DNA of 64,000 bases, from the NCBI RefSeq assembly GCF_004216715.1, contig NZ_SGXG01000001.1, positions 992,001 to 1,056,000 on the forward strand. The letters run 5' to 3'. The number at the start of each line of letters is the position of its first letter. Within the stretch, counting starts at the first letter, position 1. The notes under the pieces are model-generated. The model worked only from the letters and a program-made list of their open reading frames with translations, made no database searches and was not told where the DNA came from. Positions 24,587 through 33,166 of the stretch are shown one piece after another. Both the position numbers and the translations under genes were made by a program. Source of the stretch: Cecembia calidifontis. GTDB taxonomy: Bacteria; Bacteroidota; Bacteroidia; Cytophagales; Cyclobacteriaceae.

Positions 24587-25588
24587 ATGACAAGACGAGA
24601 GTTTATAAAACAGTATGGATTTGCTTTAACGGCATTGGCAATGCCTTTTCCATTGATAACCTTTTCAAAAGATAATAGTATGACAGACAAAAAACAATTC
24701 GATGTAATCATCATAGGCGGCAGCTATGCCGGACTTTCAGCGGCAATGGCCTTGGGGCGTTCGTTAAAAAATGTACTTATTATAGACAGCGGGAAACCCT
24801 GTAACCGTTATACCCCACACTCGCATAACTTCATCACGCAGGACGGTTCCGTCCCGGGAGAAATTGCGACAAAAGCCAAAGAACAAGTATTGAAATACGA
24901 TACCGTGAAATTCCTTGAAGGCTATGCTGCTGAAGGAAAGAGAACCGAAAACGGTTTTGAAATTGCCGTAGAGTCCGGTGAAAGATTTTCGGCCAAAAAA
25001 CTAATTTTTGCAACCGGTGTAAAAGATATTTTCCCCGATATAAAGGGATTTGAAGAATGCTGGGGCAAAACCATTATTCATTGCCCCTACTGTCACGGTT
25101 ATGAATTTAAAGGAGCTAAAACAGCCGTCATTGCCGAAGGAGACCGGGCTTTTCACGTTGCTTCATTAGTCAATAATTTGACCGATAAAATCACGATTGT
25201 AACAAGAGGTAAAGCGGATTTCACGGAAGAACAATCTGTCAAACTAAAAAACCATCAAATCAATATTATCGAGAAAGAAATAGAAGAAATCAAACATCAA
25301 AACGGGAATATTACAGCGTTGATTTTTGAAGACGGAACGCAAGAAAACTTTGATGCAGCCTATGCCGCAATTCCATTTGAACAACATTGCAAAATTCCAC
25401 TGGATTTAGGATGCGAAATTACAGAAACGGGACTGATAAAAGTAGATATGTTTCAACAGACAACTGTTCCCGGCGTCTATGCTTGTGGTGACAACACCAA
25501 TCCATTGCGTTCGGTGGCCAATGCGGTTTCAAGCGGAAATATAACCGGAGCGATGGTGAATCACCGTTTAACAGAAGAAAAATTTTAA
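24587..25588 (+). CDS. Thioredoxin-reductase-like FAD/NAD(P) oxidoreductase with Tat-like leader
   Basis: 333 residues. The N-terminus MTRREFIKQYGFALTALAMP has an RR-x-F-I-K twin-arginine pattern and a hydrophobic stretch. A FAD-binding Rossmann fold (DVIIIGGSYAGLSAAMALG) follows, then a redox-active CPYCHG, and the second FAD motif TTVPGVYACGDN. This is the fold of thioredoxin reductase/AhpF-like enzymes. Export or membrane attachment is inferred from the leader. Control by the divergent Fur-family regulator suggests a role in peroxide or metal stress. Confidence 0.85.
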   Translation: MTRREFIKQYGFALTALAMPFPLITFSKDNSMTDKKQFDVIIIGGSYAGLSAAMALGRSLKNVLIIDSGKPCNRYTPHSHNFITQDGSVPGEIATKAKEQVLKYDTVKFLEGYAAEGKRTENGFEIAVESGERFSAKKLIFATGVKDIFPDIKGFEECWGKTIIHCPYCHGYEFKGAKTAVIAEGDRAFHVASLVNNLTDKITIVTRGKADFTEEQSVKLKNHQINIIEKEIEEIKHQNGNITALIFEDGTQENFDAAYAAIPFEQHCKIPLDLGCEITETGLIKVDMFQQTTVPGVYACGDNTNPLRSVANAVSSGNITGAMVNHRLTEEKF

Positions 25589-25690
25589 TGGATAAAAATA
25601 ATGGTAATGATAAAACACAAACTTTGTGTTTCTATTTCCGCTCCTTCCCAAAGCTGCGAACTTTTAGGAACCATATTAATACAAATAAAA

Positions 25691-26455
25691 ATGTCAATAA
25701 CGAAAGAATCAGAATTAACCGGAATGCAAAAAGTGAGCGAAGCGGTTGCTTACACATTGAAGGAAATGCGCAACTATGCAAAACCGGGAATGACAACCAA
25801 AGAATTAGACGACTTCGGGGCAAAAATACTTTCAGGCTTCGGAGCAAAATCCGCACCGTATCTGACTTATGGTTTTCCAGGTTGGACTTGTATCAGTGTG
25901 GACAATGAGTTTTGCCACGGCATTCCGTCCGAGAAAAGAATACTGAAAGAGGGCGATTTGGTGAATATTGACGTTTCCGCCGAACTCGACGGCTTTTGGT
26001 CGGACAACGGAGGCTCATTCGTACTTGGAGAAGACGTCAACCAACATCAAAAATTGGTGGATGCATCCAAAGAAATCCTGCAAAAAGCCATCCGAAATAT
26101 TAAGGGTGGTGTAAAAATTTCAGAAGTCGGACACATCATGGAAACCGAAGCAAAAAAAAGAGGCTTCAAGGTTGTTAAAAATTTGGGTGGACACGGCATC
26201 GGAAGGAGTTTACATGAACAACCCGATGAAATAATGAACTACAAAAACCGATTTGACCAAAGACGGTTTAGAAAAAATTCAGTAGTTGCCATTGAAACGT
26301 TTATTTCTACAACTTCAACCTATGCAACAGAGTTAAATGACGGTTGGACCATGGTAGGAAACAAAGGCGGTTTTATGGCGCAACACGAACATACAATCGT
26401 TATTACCGATGGAAACCCCATCATACTGACCGAAATGAATGGAATTTGGAATTAA
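25691..26455 (+). CDS. map: Type I methionine aminopeptidase
   Basis: About 254 residues from MSITKESELTGMQKV. All five metal ligands are visible: Asp in NIDVSAEL, Asp in WSDNGGSF, His in GGHGIGRSLHE, Glu in VVAIETF and Glu in QHEHTIV. An in-frame extension to 25601 exists but has no family similarity, so ATG 25691 is chosen. It removes the initiator Met from new proteins. A second copy of an essential housekeeping enzyme as cassette cargo is unusual; it might serve as an inhibitor-resistant or specialised variant. Confidence 0.9.
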   Translation: MSITKESELTGMQKVSEAVAYTLKEMRNYAKPGMTTKELDDFGAKILSGFGAKSAPYLTYGFPGWTCISVDNEFCHGIPSEKRILKEGDLVNIDVSAELDGFWSDNGGSFVLGEDVNQHQKLVDASKEILQKAIRNIKGGVKISEVGHIMETEAKKRGFKVVKNLGGHGIGRSLHEQPDEIMNYKNRFDQRRFRKNSVVAIETFISTTSTYATELNDGWTMVGNKGGFMAQHEHTIVITDGNPIILTEMNGIWN

Positions 26456-26473
26456 AATGGAATTAAAAACACC

Positions 26474-26608
26474 TTCCGCTAACAAGGTATTGCCAAAAGC
26501 GGGGTTGAACGGCTTCGATTGGACATTTATGCAAGGTTCAACATTCGTTCTTCGATTGAACTTTAGTGCTAAAAATCCCCGCCTTCGGCAATACCCAAAA
26601 CGTTGTGC
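26474..26608 (+). repeat. attC-like site E (end of cassette 5)
   Basis: R'' TTCCGCTAAC; inner arms GGTATTGCCAAAAGCGGGG and CCCCGCCTTCGGCAATACC; R' G^TTGTGC with the junction at 26602/26603. Confidence 0.88.
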
Positions 26609-26740
26609 GTAATGCTTTCGAAACAACGCACCACGACAGGCAAGACGGATTGACAACAGAATTTGTGTAAAACTTACAGACCTGACTGGACGACCAAGCC
26701 GTATAAAATATTAACTTAGCGACATACATTTTTGGCTGTA

Positions 26741-27415
26741 ATGAAAGAAAAATTAACGATAAAAAAACTCATTGAAGAAGCCCACACTTTTTGTGTGGCT
26801 GAATCAAAACATAAAAACAAAGAACTTTATGGAGTAACTGACGGCAAAGCCGTTGGCACACACATTGAACACAAATTCAAAAAGCATTTAGATGATAAAT
26901 ACAATCTGACTATTGGTTCATCTGCAAGTGGTATTGACTTGCCTTCTGACGACATACAAACTGATATTAAGGTAACTTCAATCAAGCAACCTCAATCATC
27001 TTGCCCGTTCAAGGACGCAAAGCAAAAAATATTTGGGCTTGGCTATAATCTTTTGGTTTTTGTTTACGACAAAACAGACGACCCAAAAACAAAAACAGCA
27101 AACCTAAACTTTGTTAGTTGTTCATTTGTTGCAAAAGAAAGAACCGCAGATTACACAACAACTTTCCGCTTGCGGGAAATGGTAAAAGACAAAGCCAATG
27201 AAGCTGACATTATTGCCTATCTTCAAGACAAAAATATTCCGGCTGACGAGATTACTCTTTCTCAATTAGCAAAACAGATTTTAACAAGTCCGCCCGAACA
27301 AGGCTATCTGACTATCTCTAATGCTTTACAATGGCGATTACAATATCAGCGTATTGTTGATTTAAGCGAGAATGTAAAGGGAATTACCAAAATCGTTCAT
27401 AAAAAGAAAAATTGA
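26741..27415 (+). CDS. Probable type II restriction endonuclease
   Basis: 224 residues from MKEKLTIKKLIEEAHTF (a TTG three codons upstream is possible). The core SGIDLPSDDIQTDIKVTSIK fits a PD-(D/E)xK active site, with D-I-K carrying the lysine. It is partnered by an overlapping N6-adenine methyltransferase gene (shared ATGA). The target sequence is not predictable from what is visible. Confidence 0.75.
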   Translation: MKEKLTIKKLIEEAHTFCVAESKHKNKELYGVTDGKAVGTHIEHKFKKHLDDKYNLTIGSSASGIDLPSDDIQTDIKVTSIKQPQSSCPFKDAKQKIFGLGYNLLVFVYDKTDDPKTKTANLNFVSCSFVAKERTADYTTTFRLREMVKDKANEADIIAYLQDKNIPADEITLSQLAKQILTSPPEQGYLTISNALQWRLQYQRIVDLSENVKGITKIVHKKKN

Positions 27416-29238
27416 TGAAAATATTTGAAGCAAATATTCCACATCAAGTAGCAGACTTGCTTAATAAAAAGCTAAGTCGAGTTAATCTTTTTGAAACTGC
27501 CAATGAAAAATTAGTTGATGCCTTCGGCATCAATAATTTCTTTGGTAGTCAGGAAGAATATGAAGTTTTCAAAGATGCAATTTCATCAACACAGAATATT
27601 GCAGCTGAACCTGACCGCACCGAATATGGCGACTTTCAGACCAACCAAAATTTGGCAAAAGCTGTTACACATTTTCTTAAAACTCAGAAAAAAGTAAACC
27701 CCAAACTTGTTATTGAGCCAACTTGCGGGAGAGGGAACTTCATCGTTGCTGCACTTTCATCATTCAATCATATAGAAACAATTATTGGAGTTGAAATATA
27801 CAAGCCATACACTTGGGAGACAAAGTTCAATATCATAGATTTTTATATTTCAAACCCAAATGAACGCAAACCTAAAATCGAAATTTTTCACTTCAATGTG
27901 TTTGATTTTGATTTTGGTTCACTTGTAAGTAAATCCAAAGACGAAATTTTGGTTTTGGGAAATCCGCCTTGGGTTACAAATGCTAAATTGAGTAGTTTGG
28001 AGTCAAGCAATTTGCCTCAAAAATCAAACTTTAAAAAGCATAGTGGTTTTGATGCTATTACTGGAAAAGGAAACTTTGACATTGGCGAATACATCACACT
28101 TATGATGTTTGATGCTTTCCAAAATTCAAAAGGACATTTGGCTTTTTTAGTAAAAAATTCGGTAATTAAAAATGTAGTGTTTGACCAACACCAAAGGAAA
28201 TACAATATTTCAGACCTTGAAAAACTAACCATTGACAGTAAAAAGGAATTTGATGTTTCAGTTGAAGCCGCTTTGCTTTTTTGCAAACTAAATTCTAAAC
28301 CTGAATACACTTGTAAAGAATTTGATTTTAACCAACCGTCAAAAATTGTAAAAGAATTTGGTTGGGTTGCGGACAAGTTTGTTTCCAACACAAACTTGTA
28401 TCGTCATAGTTTTGATATTGACGGAGTTTGCCCGTTTGAGTGGCGACAAGGTATCAAACACGACTTGTCAGCCATAATGGAGTTAGAACGTGTAAACGGA
28501 CATTTTGTGAATGGAAAACAAGAAGAAATAAAACTTGAAGAAGACTTGATTTTTGGAGTGCTTAAAAGTTCCGACTTGAAACAAACTGTAATCAACCAAC
28601 CAAGAAAATTTACAATAATCACACAGAAAAAAGTTGGACAAGATACTTCTTTCATCAAGCAGAAATATCCTAAGACATTTGGATATTTGCATTCTCACAA
28701 AGCGTATTTCGACCAAAGAAAATCAAGCATTTACAACAATAAACCCGACTTCTCAATATTTGGAATTGGCGAATACTCTTTTTCGCCATACAAAGTTGCA
28801 ATTTCAGGACTTTACAAAACTTTTACTTTCAGTCTAATTTTACCATTAGACGAAAAGCCCTTGATGCTTGACGATACTTGTTATTTGTTGGGCTTCGACA
28901 ACATCGAATTTGCGACTTACACAACCATACTTTTAAATTCTGACAAGACAAAAGAATTACTGCAAGCCATTACATTTTCAGATGCTAAACGGACTTTCAC
29001 GAAAGACATTTTAATGCGAATTGACCTTTACAAATTGGCAACACAATTTTCAGACTTGGCTTTACAGACAGAAATCAATTCAATAAATAAAAATTACAAC
29101 TTGCAGGTTTCACTTGATAAATGGGACGACTTTTTACAAACATTAAAACCAAAAGAATTAGCCAAACAAATGGACATTTTCGCATTGACGGAAGAAGAAG
29201 CACTACGCACAACAGCAGTTTGGCGAAATGGCGGGTGA
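27415..29238 (+). CDS. N6-adenine DNA methyltransferase
   Basis: 607 residues. SAM motif VIEPTCGRGNFIVAAL near residue 101 and catalytic VLGNPPWVTNAKLSSL near residue 182 (NPPW, N6-adenine type). The C-terminal half probably provides target recognition. It overlaps the endonuclease gene by 1 bp. The last residues (RTTAVWRNGG) are encoded inside attC site F. An identical copy is at 58700-60523. Confidence 0.9.
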   Translation: MKIFEANIPHQVADLLNKKLSRVNLFETANEKLVDAFGINNFFGSQEEYEVFKDAISSTQNIAAEPDRTEYGDFQTNQNLAKAVTHFLKTQKKVNPKLVIEPTCGRGNFIVAALSSFNHIETIIGVEIYKPYTWETKFNIIDFYISNPNERKPKIEIFHFNVFDFDFGSLVSKSKDEILVLGNPPWVTNAKLSSLESSNLPQKSNFKKHSGFDAITGKGNFDIGEYITLMMFDAFQNSKGHLAFLVKNSVIKNVVFDQHQRKYNISDLEKLTIDSKKEFDVSVEAALLFCKLNSKPEYTCKEFDFNQPSKIVKEFGWVADKFVSNTNLYRHSFDIDGVCPFEWRQGIKHDLSAIMELERVNGHFVNGKQEEIKLEEDLIFGVLKSSDLKQTVINQPRKFTIITQKKVGQDTSFIKQKYPKTFGYLHSHKAYFDQRKSSIYNNKPDFSIFGIGEYSFSPYKVAISGLYKTFTFSLILPLDEKPLMLDDTCYLLGFDNIEFATYTTILLNSDKTKELLQAITFSDAKRTFTKDILMRIDLYKLATQFSDLALQTEINSINKNYNLQVSLDKWDDFLQTLKPKELAKQMDIFALTEEEALRTTAVWRNGG

Positions 29239-29338
29239 CGTTCTTTTATGGCAGTTTTGTGCTTAACCAAAGTGCAGTTCTTCGATTGAACATCTGAGCT
29301 AAAAATCCGCCACTTCGCCAAGCTGCAAACCGTTACAG
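29204..29338 (+). repeat. attC-like site F (end of cassette 6)
   Basis: R'' TACGCACAAC; inner arms AGTTTGGCGAAATGGCGG and CCGCCACTTCGCCAAGCT; R' G^TTACAG with the junction at 29332/29333. The left arm is also coding for the methyltransferase end. Confidence 0.88.
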
Positions 29339-29472
29339 GCAAGCGTAGGACGACAGTGCTAATATCAAAGGCAACGACAAATCCTAAATTTCTGAAATCA
29401 TAAAAGCAATTTTTCTTATTGACTTTAGACCAAGCCCACCCACCACCCAAATTAACAAGAAAACTCACAGCT

Positions 29473-29503
29473 ATACTTATAGTCCGTTGTACGATAAACT
29501 ACA
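29473..29503 (+). promoter_or_regulatory. C-box-like operator of the controller gene
   Basis: ATACTTATAGTCCGTTGTAC followed by GATAAACT matches the known C-box pattern of controller proteins (ACTTATAGTCCGTG, then a second half-site). An AATCTTTG (29511-29518) resembling the -7 box lies between it and the controller start. Confidence 0.65.
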
Positions 29504-29521
29504 AAGTTGAATCTTTGCAAT

Positions 29522-29740
29522 GTGGACATAAGAGTAAAAATTGGACAACGTCTTCGAGAACTAAGAACCAAAAAAGGACTTAGTCAAGAAAAGTTTGCTT
29601 TTACTTGCGACCTTGATAGAACTTATATCGCAAGTATTGAACAGGGCAAAAGAAATGTATCTGTTGCCAATATTGAAAAAATTGCAACTGCGTTAGATAT
29701 GTCCATTTACGAATTTTTTAAATCAGATTTATTCAAGTAA
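29522..29740 (+). CDS. Restriction-modification controller protein (XRE HTH)
   Basis: 72 residues from GTG 29522 (a TTG at 29507 is possible, but it lies upstream of the -7-like box). HTH: RELRTKKGLSQEKFAFTCDL, then DRTYIASIEQGKRNVSVANIEKIA. Size and sequence match C-proteins, which delay endonuclease expression after entry into a new host. The gene ends 2 bp before the endonuclease start, and its promoter has a C-box. A leaderless transcript starting near the GTG is likely. Confidence 0.85.
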   Translation: MDIRVKIGQRLRELRTKKGLSQEKFAFTCDLDRTYIASIEQGKRNVSVANIEKIATALDMSIYEFFKSDLFK

Positions 29741-29742
29741 CA

Positions 29743-30444
29743 ATGGACATCAAAGACTTTGAAAGAAAAATATTAAACGAACTTAAAGCAGTTGTAGAAA
29801 CAATTCTTGACAAGAACCAAGAACCAAATATTTCTGCAAAATCAAGAGCAGGTGCAGAAATAAGTTCATTACTTGAAGAGCAGTTTGTAGCCGAAACAGC
29901 CAACCATCAGTATTTTAAAAAGTCTGTTGCCTCACCAGCAGGTGCAACCAAAAATCCTTGGGATGCAATGACTTATTTTAATATCAATGGACACGAAGAA
30001 TTGATATGGATTGACTTTAAAGCAGTAAAAATTTCGAGTGCTGACAGCAATCCAGATATCGGAACACCAGACAAAATAATTGACCTTATATATAGTGGCT
30101 TCTTCTACTTGGCTTACGTTTTCGTTTACTATGAAGAAACTCAAAATGGATTGAAATTCGTAAAAAATGCTGACAGCGAATTTGTAAAAATCTATTTTCT
30201 GAAAGATATAAGTTCAACTTTCAGAAGAAACCCCAAAAATCAACTACAAGTAAATATTTCAGCAAAACCAGAAGAAAGAAGTAGAGAAGATTTTATAAAT
30301 GTTCTTTTTGAGAAAATTGAAGAAAGTCATAAAAGACAAATTGAAATTTCTACCAAAGCATTAGAAAAACTTGCAGAAGGAAATACAAAAGCAAAACTGA
30401 TTGAAATAAATAAGCAATCTGAAGATAAAATCAAAAATCTTTGA
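29743..30444 (+). CDS. Type II restriction endonuclease under C-protein control
   Basis: 233 residues. The core NPWDAMTYFNINGHEELIWI, followed by DFKAVK, fits a PD-(D/E)xK site (WD then D-F-K). The C-terminal 40 residues are a charged coiled-coil-like helix. The start lies 2 bp after the controller stop. The 3' end overlaps the convergent methyltransferase gene by 14 bp. Confidence 0.78.
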   Translation: MDIKDFERKILNELKAVVETILDKNQEPNISAKSRAGAEISSLLEEQFVAETANHQYFKKSVASPAGATKNPWDAMTYFNINGHEELIWIDFKAVKISSADSNPDIGTPDKIIDLIYSGFFYLAYVFVYYEETQNGLKFVKNADSEFVKIYFLKDISSTFRRNPKNQLQVNISAKPEERSREDFINVLFEKIEESHKRQIEISTKALEKLAEGNTKAKLIEINKQSEDKIKNL

Positions 30445-32185
30445 TACTTGTTAAAACAGTTTCAATTTCATCTCTTGTTAATCCATAATAGTTATTAATT
30501 AAATCGTTCATCCTGACTGTTAATTCATTTTTGTTTGACGGACTTTCATAAAGTTTTTTCGTTAAATCAGTGAATTGTTTTTGCAAGGACTTGTTCATTG
30601 GAATATAGATTGTTCCTAAATCAGAAATCTTTATTTGTGGCTGCTTACCTTGTGAAAAGCGAATTATATTCATTTGTTGAGCATAGTAAGTCACCAAATC
30701 CGTATTTAACCAACCGCATAAAAAATAAAGAAAATCAATAGTTTCATCTGTATTATTTCTAAAAGAAAAAACATAAAGGCTATTGTTAGCAGAACTTTTA
30801 TTCAAATCAAGAGTTGCAATTATTTCTTTTGCTGATTGGCGAATGTAAATTTTAGGATTTTCATAAATTGCTGTTTCACCCAAACCAATTCTTTTTTTAT
30901 TCTTTACCCCAGCCTTTTCTAATTCTTGCTTTAGTTTCTCATTTATTTCATCTTGCAAAGGCTTGTTGTAATAGAAATATTTAGAGAAGCTTAGTTCACC
31001 GAACTTTTCCGATAACGCTTTAGAGCCTTGATAATAAGGGAATATAAGATTTTCATTTGTTTCAGGTTTATAACTGAAAGTAAATTTATCTTCCATATCA
31101 AGCAACATTACACAAGTCCGTAAATTCTTATTAGGGAAAAGCTGTAAAATGGTTTTATCTTTCTTAGAATTAATCTTGTCAATTATATTTTTTGAAACAC
31201 TACAGCCATTATATCTAAACTTGTACTCATCATCTTTATTAAACCAACTTGATTGTAAAACATCATACGATTTTTGTGTTTTCCAATCTATGATTTTCAC
31301 TCGATTATTTTTGTTGTTATTGTTTTTAGTTATTTTTAAAATAACTTGACCGCTTGCAACATCGAAATCTTTAATATTAACCTGCAACTCGTTAATAATT
31401 GTTTGCTCTAAAAGAAACTTACGTGTGTAAACGTAGGCTGTTTCAAAAAATGAAACATCAATTATGAAACTTAATTTACCATCTTGTTTAAGCAAATCCA
31501 ATGAATGTTCAATAAAGAGCATCACCAAATTAAGTTTACCGTTTTTCACATAATCTGGAAACTGCTCATAATTTCTGAGGTAATTAACTCTTTGCTCCTC
31601 ATTCTCCTTTTTATCTCTACGACCATAAAGCGTTACATATGGCGGATTACCAATTATAAAATCAAAAGAGCCATACAAATCAGAAAATGGTGTAGGAGTC
31701 AAGTCATCAAATAAACCTTTGGGTGCTTTTTTGTCCGTAAAGTCCCAATTAATCGCATTAAATGAACCTTTAAATTTTTCGCCAAAAAGGAATAAATAAA
31801 ATGCTGAAATATTGTCAATCGTTTTTTTCACCATTAAACTATCAACATCAACGAAGAATAAATTTCTTTCAATGAAATTTGAAATCAATAATTCGTCAGG
31901 ATATTTTTCATAAATCCTAGCAATTAATCTAAGGAGAAAAATTCCCTGACCGCAAGAAGGCTCAAGTATTTTTTTGTGAAATACATCAGCATCAATTTCA
32001 ATTACATCTAAAAGTTTATCAATTGTAGAAATTGAATTAGTAAAGAAAACTCCGTTTTGTTTTCGGCTTCCTCCATTGAGTTTTTGTTCAAAAACGGTCT
32101 GACCTGAAACTTTCATTTCAAGGAACTTCAAGACATCGTTCTGACTTTTTTGAACTTTTACAGACATATCGGACTCTATTTTCAT
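30431..32185 (-). CDS. N6-adenine DNA methyltransferase (Eco57I-like)
   Basis: 584 residues. SAM motif KILEPSCGQGIFLLRLIARI near residue 70 and catalytic FDFIIGNPPYVTLYGRR near residue 175 (NPPY). The C-terminal half, with YIRQSAKEI and LCGWLNTDLVTYY, resembles the target-recognition part of Eco57I/TaqI-type enzymes. It faces the endonuclease and overlaps its end, a common arrangement in C-controlled systems. It has its own promoter, so methylation can precede cutting. Confidence 0.9.
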   Translation of the reverse strand: MKIESDMSVKVQKSQNDVLKFLEMKVSGQTVFEQKLNGGSRKQNGVFFTNSISTIDKLLDVIEIDADVFHKKILEPSCGQGIFLLRLIARIYEKYPDELLISNFIERNLFFVDVDSLMVKKTIDNISAFYLFLFGEKFKGSFNAINWDFTDKKAPKGLFDDLTPTPFSDLYGSFDFIIGNPPYVTLYGRRDKKENEEQRVNYLRNYEQFPDYVKNGKLNLVMLFIEHSLDLLKQDGKLSFIIDVSFFETAYVYTRKFLLEQTIINELQVNIKDFDVASGQVILKITKNNNNKNNRVKIIDWKTQKSYDVLQSSWFNKDDEYKFRYNGCSVSKNIIDKINSKKDKTILQLFPNKNLRTCVMLLDMEDKFTFSYKPETNENLIFPYYQGSKALSEKFGELSFSKYFYYNKPLQDEINEKLKQELEKAGVKNKKRIGLGETAIYENPKIYIRQSAKEIIATLDLNKSSANNSLYVFSFRNNTDETIDFLYFLCGWLNTDLVTYYAQQMNIIRFSQGKQPQIKISDLGTIYIPMNKSLQKQFTDLTKKLYESPSNKNELTVRMNDLINNYYGLTRDEIETVLTSIKDF

Positions 32186-32193
32186 TACGCTGA

Positions 32194-32229
32194 CAAAGAT
32201 ACAAATGATACTTATAATCTACAAGCAAA
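32194..32229 (-). promoter_or_regulatory. Promoter of the cassette 7 methyltransferase
   Basis: Minus-strand exact -7 box TATCTTTG (32194-32201) and -33 TTTG (32226-32229), 24 bp apart. The start codon is 8 bp downstream, implying a very short leader. Confidence 0.6.
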
Positions 32230-32272
32230 CTTATGAACAATTTCAAAAAAACAACGAAAGACAAGAACGCCA

Positions 32273-32408
32273 GCCTGTAACAGCGGTTTTGCAAAAGCGG
32301 GGGTGCAGTGCTTCGGTTGACAGTTTTTTCGTATAATTGAAGTGCGGTTTTTCAAATGAACGGTAGTGCTAAAAAGCCCCGCCTTCGCAAAGCCGCCAAA
32401 CGTTAGGT
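32273..32408 (+). repeat. attC-like site G (end of cassette 7)
   Basis: R'' GCCTGTAAC; inner arms CGGTTTTGCAAAAGCGGGG and CCCCGCCTTCGCAAAGCCG; R' G^TTAGGT with the junction at 32402/32403. Confidence 0.88.
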
Positions 32409-32479
32409 GCAAGCCTAAAGAACGACACCATCGAGACAAACCGACAACCAAATTCAAAATTTCTACAAAATTGAAATGG

Positions 32480-32487
32480 TAACTTTG
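32480..32487 (+). promoter_or_regulatory. -7 box of the response-regulator operon
   Basis: Exact TAACTTTG ending 4 bp before the ATG at 32492. The transcript would be leaderless or nearly so. Confidence 0.55.
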
Positions 32488-32491
32488 ACGA

Positions 32492-33166
32492 ATGAAAATA
32501 CTGATTATAGAAGACGAAAACGAACTTGCCGACAGCATCTCCGAATATCTTTCGGAAGAAAACTATTTGTGTGAGTTTGCCCGAACGTATAATCAAGCAT
32601 TGGAGAAAATCGAATCATTTCATTACGACTGCATCTTATTAGACATTATGTTGCCAGACGGCAACGGAATGAATATTTTAGAAGAACTCAAAAGACAAGA
32701 CAAACAAGACGGAGTAATTATTATTTCTGCAAAAAACGCATTAGACGACAAAATAAAAGGACTTCAAATTGGTGCAGACGACTACTTGACAAAGCCTTTT
32801 CATCTTTCTGAATTAGCAGCAAGAATTTACTCGGTTATCCGAAGAAAACAATTCGGAAATTCAAATACCGTTCGACAAAATGAATTAGAAATAGACTTGC
32901 TTGCAAAGACTATTTCAGTTCATAATCAACCTGTTATTCTAACCAAAAAAGAATTTGATTTATTGCTCTACTTTGTCGGAAATAAAAACAGAGTAATTTC
33001 AAAAAGCACCTTAGCTGAACATCTTTCAGGTGATTTTGCAGATATGTTAGACAATCACGATTTTGTTTACGCTCATATCAAAAACTTAAAAAAGAAATTG
33101 AGTGAAGCTGGATGCGAAAGTTATTTAAAGACTGTTTACGGAACAGGTTATAAATGGGAAGGATGA
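32492..33166 (+). CDS. OmpR-family response regulator
   Basis: 224 residues. Receiver domain with MKILIIEDENELADS, phospho-acceptor Asp in YDCILLDIMLPDGNG, Thr/Lys switch in DDYLTKPFHLSEL. C-terminal winged helix with VILTKKEFDLLLYFVGNKNR and the wing YLKTVYGTGYKWEG. It overlaps the histidine kinase gene by 4 bp (ATGA). It may regulate the downstream Omp85-type gene. Confidence 0.93.
   Translation: MKILIIEDENELADSISEYLSEENYLCEFARTYNQALEKIESFHYDCILLDIMLPDGNGMNILEELKRQDKQDGVIIISAKNALDDKIKGLQIGADDYLTKPFHLSELAARIYSVIRRKQFGNSNTVRQNELEIDLLAKTISVHNQPVILTKKEFDLLLYFVGNKNRVISKSTLAEHLSGDFADMLDNHDFVYAHIKNLKKKLSEAGCESYLKTVYGTGYKWEG

Larger units (their letters stand above)
22020..26602 (+). mobile_element. 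Cassette 5: regulators, membrane proteins, flavoprotein and aminopeptidase
   Basis: Starts TTAGCGGAA and ends with R'' TTCCGCTAAC (9 complementary bases). At 4.6 kb with seven genes it is far larger than classical integron cassettes. Confidence 0.8.
26603..29332 (+). mobile_element. Cassette 6: type II restriction-modification (N6-adenine)
   Basis: Starts TTGTGCGTA and ends with R'' TACGCACAAC (9 complementary bases). A copy lies at 57888-60617. Confidence 0.82.
29333..32402 (+). mobile_element. Cassette 7: C-protein-controlled restriction-modification
   Basis: Starts TTACAGGC and ends with R'' GCCTGTAAC (8 complementary bases). C and R genes on plus, M convergent on minus. A copy lies at 60618-63687. 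Its core is the same as that of cassette 1. Confidence 0.82.

Noticed and set aside
24587..25588. Tet(X)-type tetracycline-inactivating enzyme
   Set aside because: The protein has the thioredoxin-reductase CPYCHG motif and FAD pattern, not the class A monooxygenase layout of Tet(X).
25601..25690. Longer start of the methionine aminopeptidase, and an overlapping frame at 25588-25908
   Set aside because: The added residues lack family similarity, and the overlapping frame is a shadow of the map gene.
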